From assembly GCA_910578935.1 (NCBI GenBank), contig CAJTSM010000016.1, positions 5,065 through 69,064 on the forward strand: a DNA stretch of 64,000 nucleotides, read 5' to 3'. The position numbers and the translations under genes are program-made. The stretch comes from an uncultured Oscillibacter sp. (GTDB lineage Bacteria; Bacillota; Clostridia; Oscillospirales; Oscillospiraceae). A model generated the notes under the pieces. That model was not told the origin of the DNA and searched no databases. It saw only the letters and a program-made list of their open reading frames with translations. Below, piece by piece: positions 24,321-31,396 of the stretch; within the stretch, counting starts at the first letter, position 1; every line of letters begins with the position of its first letter.

Positions 24321-25639
24321 GTGTCTTCCTCCTGATTCCACAGCATTAAATTTCCCTCTTTGTCGAAGGGAAGGGGCTTGCATTCTCCGGCGATTTCCAT
24401 ACCCGGCGTCTGTCCCGCCTGGTTCCAAAATGCCTCGGACAGGTACAGCTCTCCCATGTGCAGCGTGTTCCGGATCAGCACGATCCGCAGCTTTTCCGGC
24501 GGGACGGCGTTGCAGGTTTTGACCGCGGCCTTGATGGCCATTTTGTCATCCCGCAGCACCATGGCCAGCTTCACCGGCAAAAAAACGGTGGAGGTCAGCG
24601 CATTGGGATAGGTGGCTAAGAAGTCCATCTTTTTCAGAAATCGCAGCGTGGTGGTGTCCGCCTGGCCAATTCCCAGCCCGTTGCCGTGGGACGCATCCGT
24701 CAGGTCCAGGACGCAGGTCCGCTGTTTCCGGATGCCTCCGCCCCCATAGGGCGTGGACCAGGTTCCGGTGATATTGGGGTCCATCCCGCTGCCGGAAAAG
24801 TTCTTGCCGATTTCCCGAACCACCAGCACGTCCGTCTCTGGTACAAGAATACGGGGCATTAGGCTTTTGGCGTATTCCAAAAGGGCGGGTTCCCGCTCTG
24901 GAATCTCCTCACTGCGCAGCACTTCCACCCGGCTGGTTTCATCGTAGGCGTTCTCCATCAGCGCCACGCCGAACAGCACATTCGTGTGCGTCCGCACGTA
25001 GTTGCCCACCAGGGGAATCCTTGTGGCAAACGTACCGAATCCGTCCTTGTGGATGCTGTCCGCGCCCTTCTGCTTCCCCAGGCCGATACACAGCATTTTC
25101 GTCAGGCCGGATTCAACCGGTCCCCGGAAGGCGCTGTGGGGTTTGACCCGGTTCACCGCCACGATGCCGTCCGCCTCAAAGGCCAGGCGGTCTATGTACA
25201 CCGGAAGCGGGCGGCCCTCTTCCATCACCTCTCCAAGGCGCACTGTCTCCATAGAAGAGCGGATCGGGCAGCCGCAGAAGTCCTCTGTAATGCCGTAGCC
25301 TTCCAGGATCAGGCGCTGTCCCTCTGCTGTGGAGCCGCCGTGGCTGCCCATGGCGGGGATGAGAAAGGGCTTTGCTCCCAGCCGCCGGAGAAAGGAAACG
25401 ACTTCCCGCAGGACAAGGGCCATGTTTGCGATTCCGCGGCTGCTGCCGGTGACGGCCACCGTCATGCCGGGCCGGATCAGGGACGCGGCGCCGGACTCCT
25501 CCAGCTTCAGCCGCAGTTCGGCGGCCACATCCTCCAGGCGGTTCCGGGGGAACGTTTGAAGGACGCGGAACATTCTGGGAAGGGATACCCCCTCTAAAAG
25601 CGGCTCGATCTTTGTGTAATCCGAAAATTTTTCTGTCAT
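24317..25639 (-). CDS. LarA-like (DUF2088) lactate racemase homologue
   Basis: A 440-residue protein of the DUF2088/LarA superfamily. Shared patterns are AMGSHGGSTAEGQR near residue 95, GCPIRSSMETVRLG, the central VNRVKPHSAFRGPVESGLTKMLCIGLGKQKGAD, and KNFSGSGMDPNITG. LarA uses a nickel-pincer cofactor held by Lys and His to racemise 2-hydroxyacids. The His in GSHGG and in KPHSAF are plausible equivalents, but the cofactor genes larB, larC and larE are not in this window. Linkage to a D-2-hydroxyacid dehydrogenase supports a role in racemising a hydroxy acid before oxidation; this is inference. It is the first gene of the operon. Confidence 0.75.
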   Translation of the reverse strand: MTEKFSDYTKIEPLLEGVSLPRMFRVLQTFPRNRLEDVAAELRLKLEESGAASLIRPGMTVAVTGSSRGIANMALVLREVVSFLRRLGAKPFLIPAMGSHGGSTAEGQRLILEGYGITEDFCGCPIRSSMETVRLGEVMEEGRPLPVYIDRLAFEADGIVAVNRVKPHSAFRGPVESGLTKMLCIGLGKQKGADSIHKDGFGTFATRIPLVGNYVRTHTNVLFGVALMENAYDETSRVEVLRSEEIPEREPALLEYAKSLMPRILVPETDVLVVREIGKNFSGSGMDPNITGTWSTPYGGGGIRKQRTCVLDLTDASHGNGLGIGQADTTTLRFLKKMDFLATYPNALTSTVFLPVKLAMVLRDDKMAIKAAVKTCNAVPPEKLRIVLIRNTLHMGELYLSEAFWNQAGQTPGMEIAGECKPLPFDKEGNLMLWNQEEDT

Positions 25640-25750
25640 AAGCAGCCTTCCCCTCCATCTGTTTCAGTCGATGCCAGTGGCACAGCAACAGTATAGCAGG
25701 AGCCGTCGGAAAATGCTTGACCTATTTTTCGGTATATCCGCCGCTTTTTT

Positions 25751-25806
25751 AGAAAAATTCCCCCTTCCGGTCCGGCGGACAGCCTGCCGGGCCGGGAAGG
25801 GGGAAT
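25751..25806 (-). terminator. Terminator between the AraC gene and the LarA-like operon
   Basis: TTCCCCCTTCCGGTCCGGC (25758-25776) pairs with GCCGGGCCGGGAAGGGGGAA (25786-25805). On the minus strand it is followed by TTTTTC, so it stops the AraC transcript. Confidence 0.85.
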
Positions 25807-25820
25807 GCGGAGCTCTCCGC

Positions 25821-26669
25821 TCAGCGCCGCTTCGGAATCTCAAACTCCTGTTTAGGCCGGAAGGGGCTGTCGGGCGTAAGGTTGATGCCCACATCTGAAT
25901 TGGCCCTGCGCAGGTACTGACTGGGAGAAATACCGGTTTTTCTCTTGAACATCCGGGAAAAAGACGCCGGTTCCATACCCGCATCCTCTGCCAATTCGCC
26001 TACGGTGCAGTCCGCCGTCAGAATCCGCTCCTGGGCGCGGGCAATCTTCTTTTCCTGAAGATATTGGGACGGCCCGCAGCCGAACGCCTGCTTGAAAACC
26101 GTGGAAAAGTGGGCTGGCGTATAGCCGCAGAGCTCCGCCAAAAGAGAAACGGAGGGCATTTCCCGGGGGTGCCGGTCTATGTAGGCCAGAGCGGGATAAA
26201 GCGCTGTGCCGGGCCGTTCCGGCGGTGCGGCATAAACGCCGTCCTTCAGCGTTTCCCGGCGGAGCAAAAGCAGCAGCAGCTCGGTCATTCTGGCGTTGAT
26301 TAAGGCTTCGGCATAGTCGCCGCCCCGGATCGCCAGGTGAAACACGTTTATCATCAGGGCGTGCTCATAGCCGTTGAGAGGGATGGCGAGAGGCAGGCGG
26401 CTCAGGGGCTCCAAAAAAGCCCCTTGGGCCGAAAATTTTACATCAAAGCTCTGCATAGAGTCTTCTCCAAAAATCGCGTGTTCCACCTCAGGCTCAATGC
26501 GCAGGAACAGCCCGCGGCGGGCTTCGACCACCTGTGCTCCCGCCTGGATCTTACCCAGACCGCCGATCACATAAATACAATGGAAAAAGGGGTGGGAGTG
26601 CAGGGGAATGTATTCTCCCCGTTCTTTCCGCTCTTTGACAATTCGGTGAACCTTTACCGATAACGACAT
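25821..26669 (-). CDS. AraC-family regulator with cupin sensor
   Basis: A 282-residue regulator. The N-terminal cupin (IPLHSHPFFHCIYVIGGLGKIQAG, FLRIEPEVEHAIFGED) should bind a small ligand. The C-terminal 100 residues hold two AraC helix-turn-helix motifs: SLLAELCGYTPAHFSTVFKQAFGCGPSQYL and VGELAEDAGMEPASFSRMFKRKTGISPSQYL. GGAGGG selects ATG 26669. It lies just upstream of the LarA-like/dehydrogenase/YhcH operon on the same strand, separated by a terminator, and is the best candidate to control it. Confidence 0.88.
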   Translation of the reverse strand: MSLSVKVHRIVKERKERGEYIPLHSHPFFHCIYVIGGLGKIQAGAQVVEARRGLFLRIEPEVEHAIFGEDSMQSFDVKFSAQGAFLEPLSRLPLAIPLNGYEHALMINVFHLAIRGGDYAEALINARMTELLLLLLRRETLKDGVYAAPPERPGTALYPALAYIDRHPREMPSVSLLAELCGYTPAHFSTVFKQAFGCGPSQYLQEKKIARAQERILTADCTVGELAEDAGMEPASFSRMFKRKTGISPSQYLRRANSDVGINLTPDSPFRPKQEFEIPKRR

Positions 26670-26927
26670 CGTTTGCCCTCCATTCATTGCACGTTAAAAG
26701 ATCACGGTTCTCTGAACTCCGGTCATTCCGTGCCGGTTGCCTGCGGCTGTTTGGGGTGCCGGGTTTTGGATATGCCTGTAAAACAGAGTATAAGTTTCCG
26801 TGCGGGTAAAAGCAAGTGATTTCCACCTTCCGGCGTAGAAACTGAAATCCCTGCCGGCATGAACGCTAAGATAAACGCTCACACCGGCCGGGACCTTTTG
26901 ACTGCTTAGAAGCGTTCTTTTTGCCGC

Positions 26928-27593
26928 TCAGTAGATCGATTGATAAATTTCCACCATGTCCGCTATGGAAAGAGGAGCGTAGCTGTTCCCCAACAGCCGC
27001 TGCTGTCCGGTTGTGACGCCTTCGGCGAACCCTTGAAATTCGCTCTGGGAAATACCATACTCCCGCAAGGGCTTTCTGAGTTGAATCCGGTCGAAAAGCT
27101 GGAAAGCGGATTCCAGCGCCTCCGCCGCCGGGACGCCCAGACAGTGCCTCAGCAAGGCCTCCAGCTCGTGAAGGCCCCCTGTGGGTTTTTTCTCCCGATA
27201 TTTGCGGAATACCGCTGCGAAGACCAGCTGATTGGCCTCGCCGTGGGGGATGTGATAGCCTCCGCCCAAGGGATAGCTGAGGGCATGGACCGCTGCGCAG
27301 CCTGCGGAACAAAAAGCCATTCCCGCATAGGAAGAGGCCAGCTGGAAAACCCCGGCCTTGTCAATCCAATGTGCGGGCCCCCGGTCCGCCACATAACGGT
27401 AACCCTCCAGAATCATGCTGGCGGCGCTGGTGGAAAACAGCTGGGAAACCGGCGTGGCCTTGGGAGAGAGACGGGATTCCACAGCGTGGACCAGCGCGTC
27501 GATGGAGGATGTGGCGAAAAAGCGGTAGGGCAGGCCGGCCAGCAGTTCGGGAATCAGCACGGACTTTACGGGGAACATCAAGTCACTGATATG
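26928..27593 (-). pseudogene. Iron-containing alcohol dehydrogenase, 5'-truncated remnant
   Basis: Only the C-terminal iron-binding domain is present, about 220 residues. Motifs include LLAGLPYRFFATSSIDALVHAVES, HALSYPLGGGYHIPHGEANQLV and a normal C-terminus. The whole N-terminal NAD-binding domain (GGGS loop and PTTAGTGSE) is missing. Homology begins near 27590; the in-frame codons upstream to 27695 do not match the family and have no convincing start. It stops head-to-head against a regulator gene that also lacks its 5' part. It cannot be an active dehydrogenase as it stands. Confidence 0.75.
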
Positions 27594-27636
27594 GACAAGA
27601 CCACAAAAATTATGGAGCGGAGTTGCTGACAACACT

Positions 27637-28989
27637 TTGCGAAACAGGCGAAAAGTATCATTTTTGCGGAGAGATTGTCTAACCGTGCGGATCAACCGGG
27701 CTTACAAAAAGCTGACCGGGATCCGGCGGGAAGAGCTGGTGGGCATTCCGGTGGAGGAACTGGTACGGACCCGGCTGATTTCCGAATCCTGCGGGGCCAT
27801 TGTAGCCAGGACGAAAAAGCCCTGCACCATTGTGCAGACTTTTTCCCGGACGGGGCGCAGCGCCCATGTGTCCTGCAACCCGGTTTTTGATGAACATGGA
27901 GAGATTGAATTTTATATCTGCAACGACCGGGACTTGGACGAGATCAGCAGCCTCCAGTCGGAGCTTCAGGAGATCAAAGTGCTGAACGACCGCTATCTTT
28001 CCGAGTTGGAAACGCTGAAGGCCCAAATGCCCAACTGGGGCGAGCTTATTGTAGAGGACAAGGCCATGCTGAAGGCGCTGGACCTGGCGGGCAGGGTGGC
28101 CAGGGTGGACTCTACGGCCCTGCTGCTGGGAGAAACCGGCGTGGGCAAGGATGAGATTGCCCGGTTCATTCACCGCAACAGCCGCCGGGCGGAGAAGGCC
28201 CTGGTGTCCGTCAACTGCGGCGCCATTACGGAATCCCTGTTTGAAAGCGAACTCTTCGGCCATGAGGGTCATGCCTTTACCGGCGCGGGCAGCAAGAGCC
28301 GGGCCGGGCTCTTTGAGGTGGCGGACCACGGCACCATGTTTCTCGATGAGATTGGGGAGCTGTCTTTAAACATGCAGACAAAGCTGCTGCATGTGCTTCA
28401 AAGCAAATCCTTCATTCGGGTGGGGGGCACGAAGCCGATCCAGATGGATGTCCGCATCATTGCCGCCACCAATTGTGATCTGGAGGCCATGGTTCGGGAA
28501 AAGCGGTTTCGGGAGGACTTGTTTTACCGGCTCAATGTGGTGCCCATCCATATTCCGCCCCTCCGGGAACGGCGGAATGATATCATTCCCCTGGCTCAGC
28601 ATTTCCTGGACTATTACAATCAGAAGAATGGCTGCCGCAAGCGCCTTTCTTCCGCCACCTGCCTGGCGCTGCTGGACTACAGCTGGGCGGGAAATGTCCG
28701 GCAGCTGAAAAACGCGATTGAACAGGCGATGATTATGACGGACGGCGATGTGATCCAGCCGGAGAACCTGCCTGTGAACGTGGTTCGAGAGGCCGTTCCG
28801 TTTAAGGAGCCCCAAGAGGGTATGAGCCTGAACGAATTTCTGGAGCGGATGGAGCTTCAGTATTTGAATACCTATTATCAAAAATGCGGCAGCGTCCGGG
28901 AGGCGGCGAAGCGCCTGAAAATGCCGCCCACCACGTTTTTGCGGCATCGGACCAGCCTGATGAAAAAATACGGCAGTCTGGAGCTGTAA
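27637..28989 (+). CDS. Sigma-54-dependent activator with PAS domain, 5'-truncated
   Basis: An NtrC-type activator. A partial PAS domain starts abruptly at INRAYKKLTGIRREELVG, then a coiled-coil linker (LQSELQEIKVLNDRYLSELETLKAQ), the AAA+ core with Walker A GETGVGKDE, HAFTGAGSKSRAG (GAFTGA loop with the first Gly changed to His), Walker B MFLDEIGEL and the arginine finger FREDLFYRLN, and a Fis-like HTH (GSVREAAKRLKMPPTTFLRHR). Family members have 30-80 more residues before the PAS core. No ATG lies in the right place; TTG 27637 and GTG 27685 lack good ribosome sites. The gene is probably not translated normally. Confidence 0.75.
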   Translation: MRNRRKVSFLRRDCLTVRINRAYKKLTGIRREELVGIPVEELVRTRLISESCGAIVARTKKPCTIVQTFSRTGRSAHVSCNPVFDEHGEIEFYICNDRDLDEISSLQSELQEIKVLNDRYLSELETLKAQMPNWGELIVEDKAMLKALDLAGRVARVDSTALLLGETGVGKDEIARFIHRNSRRAEKALVSVNCGAITESLFESELFGHEGHAFTGAGSKSRAGLFEVADHGTMFLDEIGELSLNMQTKLLHVLQSKSFIRVGGTKPIQMDVRIIAATNCDLEAMVREKRFREDLFYRLNVVPIHIPPLRERRNDIIPLAQHFLDYYNQKNGCRKRLSSATCLALLDYSWAGNVRQLKNAIEQAMIMTDGDVIQPENLPVNVVREAVPFKEPQEGMSLNEFLERMELQYLNTYYQKCGSVREAAKRLKMPPTTFLRHRTSLMKKYGSLEL

Positions 28990-29182
28990 GCCTAAAGCCT
29001 GTTTTAAAACCGGCAAAACGCCGTCTTGGGGTGTCGTTTCCTGCCGGGACTGCGTTGATTTGACTTGAGATCCGCCGGGATTCCTGCGGTTTCCTTCCTG
29101 GTCAGGCGAAATTACGAACGCAGATCTGCGCACGTTGATTTATTCAGTGCTTCCTTAAGTAATCGGAACAGCGGATAAGGGC

Positions 29183-29227
29183 AAAAAAGCGGGAGCCGGT
29201 ACGGTTTTGCACAGTACCGGCTCCCGC
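29183..29227 (-). terminator. Terminator of the MMPL operon
   Basis: GCGGGAGCCGGTAC (29189-29202) pairs perfectly with GTACCGGCTCCCGC (29214-29227). On the minus strand TTTTTTGCCC follows. The rest of 28990-29182 shows nothing I can name. Confidence 0.88.
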
Positions 29228-29244
29228 CGTAATATTTTCATGCG

Positions 29245-31380
29245 TCAGGGTTCTAGATGGACAGGGAGGCAGTCCGCCTCTGCCGGGGAGGGTAGAGGCG
29301 GCGCGGGGACCGGGTCCGGCGTCTTCCAGTGCCAGCTGGTTTTGTCGAACAGCGGTTCACAGATGCAGAGAATGGCGGGCATGAGGAAGATGCTGACCAG
29401 CGCCGAGATCAAGGCTCCGCGGGCCAGCATGACGCAGATGGCCCCGATCAGATCGATGGAAGAGACGAAGGACACGCCCAAGGTAGCGCAGAACAGAACC
29501 AGGGCGCTGGTGACGATGGACCCGTCGGAAGAGGAAGCGGCGATTCGGATGGCCTCTTCCCGGCTCAGGCCGCGTTTCAGCTCCTCCTGAAAGCGGGAGG
29601 TCATCAAAATGGCGTAATCCACCGTTGCCCCCAGCTGAACGCAGCTGATGATGGTGGGAGCAATGAAGGGAATTTCCGTGCCCAGAAAGTAGCAGCAGCC
29701 CTGGTTTATGAAAATAGCCAGTTCAATGGTTGCCACCAGTACCGCGGGGACGGAAACCGAGCGAAAGACAAAAGCAATGATGAGGAAGATCGCCGCGATG
29801 GAGATGTAATTGGTCACCTGGAAATCCACTGCGGATGTGTCGATTAGGTCCCGGTACATGGCCCCTTCGCCGGTAACCATGGCGGCGGGGTCGTAGCTGT
29901 GGAGAATTTCATTCATGCCGTCCAGCTGGGCGGACACCTGGTCCGTCGCCGGAGCGTAGCTGGAGTTGATCATCATCAGCTGCCAGCCCTCCTGGCGGAG
30001 CATGTTCTTTACATCCTCCGGGATGAAGAAGTCCGGGATGCCGGTGCCCAGCAGTTTGTGGAAGGAAACCACGGAGGTAATGCCGGGAACTTCCTCCATC
30101 CGCCGCTCCAGTTCGCCCAGATCGGCGGCGCTGAGGTCATCCCGGAGAACTGCGAAGTGACTGGTTGCCATGTCGAAATCGTCTTTGAGTTTCTCATTGC
30201 TGACGATAGAGGGCAGGTCCCGGGGCAGGGATTCGTCCAGCTTATAGTAGATTTCGGCGTGCCGCTGGGCATAGACCGCCGGGAAAAACAGAAGGACCGT
30301 CAAAACCACCAGGGGAATTTTATACCGGAGGATAAAGCTGTTTACTCTATCAAAGGAGGGAATCAGGGTTTTATGCTTGTGCTTGCTGATCTGCTTGTCG
30401 AAGATCAGCACCAGAGAGGGCAGAACCAAGATAACGGTTGCCACGCCCAGGACGACTCCCTTCGCCATGACGATGCCGATGTCCCGGCCCAGGGTCAGGC
30501 GCATAAAGCACAGGGCCAGAAAGCCCGCGATTGTGGTCAGGCTGGAACCGGACAGGGACCGGAAAGCGGCGATGATGGCCTGGGTCATGGCGTCCCGTTT
30601 ATCTTCATACTGTTCCCGCTCCTCCTCATAGCGGTGGTAGAGGAAAATGGAGTAATCCATGGTTACGCCCAGCTGCAAAACAGCGGCGATGGCCTTAGTG
30701 ATGTAGGAAATCTGCCCCAGGAAGATGTTGCTGCCGAAGTTGTAGACGACGGCCATGCCGATGCTGGCGAGATATACAAAGGGCAGCACGGTGGATTCCA
30801 GGGTGACGCTCATGGCGGCCAATGCCAGCAGCACCGCCAGGCCCACGAAGATGGGCAGCTCCCCGTCCATCACGTCCCGGGTGTCCTTGATGACTACGGA
30901 GAAACCCGCCAGGAAGCAGCGTTCGTTGCAGACGTTCCGCACCTGCTCAATGGCCTCCATGGTTTCGTCAGAGGCGCCGGGATGGTCGTATTGAATCAGC
31001 ATCATGGTTGCCTGCCCGGAGAAAAACATGTCGCGGAACTCCGCCGGAATCATCTCCACTGGGATCTGGATGCCTACCAGGTTGCTGATCCATACGGCGC
31101 TGGATACGCCGGGAATATCTTTGATGTCTTGAATCAGGCGGTTTGTGTAGCCGGCCGGCATGCCCTCCACGATCAGCATACTGGTGGCCGCCATTTGAAA
31201 GGGCTCCTCCAGAAGCTGTTCCCCCTGGGAGGAGGGCAGATCCTGAGGCAGATAGGACAGGATGTCGTAGTTGATGCGGGTAGCGGCATAACCGATGAGG
31301 GAGGGGATCAGCATCAGCACGGCGATTAGAGCCACGAGTTTCGGCCTTCGGGTCAGTTTATGGGCAATTTTTTCGATCAT
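29245..31380 (-). CDS. MMPL-family RND transporter
   Basis: An inner-membrane exporter of the RND superfamily, 711 residues, arranged as two repeats each with one N-terminal helix, an extracytoplasmic domain and a bundle of five or six helices. The proton-relay motif Gxxx-DY is present in both halves: LGVTMDYSIFLYHRY and LGATVDYAILMTSRF. MMPL proteins in Gram-positives export lipids, fatty acids or hydrophobic peptides. It follows the large secreted protein gene by 16 bases on the same strand and the pair is divergent from two TetR genes, as seen for stress-inducible lipid exporters (FarE/FarR type). Confidence 0.88.
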   Translation of the reverse strand: MIEKIAHKLTRRPKLVALIAVLMLIPSLIGYAATRINYDILSYLPQDLPSSQGEQLLEEPFQMAATSMLIVEGMPAGYTNRLIQDIKDIPGVSSAVWISNLVGIQIPVEMIPAEFRDMFFSGQATMMLIQYDHPGASDETMEAIEQVRNVCNERCFLAGFSVVIKDTRDVMDGELPIFVGLAVLLALAAMSVTLESTVLPFVYLASIGMAVVYNFGSNIFLGQISYITKAIAAVLQLGVTMDYSIFLYHRYEEEREQYEDKRDAMTQAIIAAFRSLSGSSLTTIAGFLALCFMRLTLGRDIGIVMAKGVVLGVATVILVLPSLVLIFDKQISKHKHKTLIPSFDRVNSFILRYKIPLVVLTVLLFFPAVYAQRHAEIYYKLDESLPRDLPSIVSNEKLKDDFDMATSHFAVLRDDLSAADLGELERRMEEVPGITSVVSFHKLLGTGIPDFFIPEDVKNMLRQEGWQLMMINSSYAPATDQVSAQLDGMNEILHSYDPAAMVTGEGAMYRDLIDTSAVDFQVTNYISIAAIFLIIAFVFRSVSVPAVLVATIELAIFINQGCCYFLGTEIPFIAPTIISCVQLGATVDYAILMTSRFQEELKRGLSREEAIRIAASSSDGSIVTSALVLFCATLGVSFVSSIDLIGAICVMLARGALISALVSIFLMPAILCICEPLFDKTSWHWKTPDPVPAPPLPSPAEADCLPVHLEP

Positions 31381-31396
31381 GGCTTTTCCCCTCCCG

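Noticed and set aside
29899..31329. 476-codon plus-strand frame opposite the MMPL gene
   Set aside because: It is an antisense shadow of a GC-rich gene with no recognisable domain or ribosome site.
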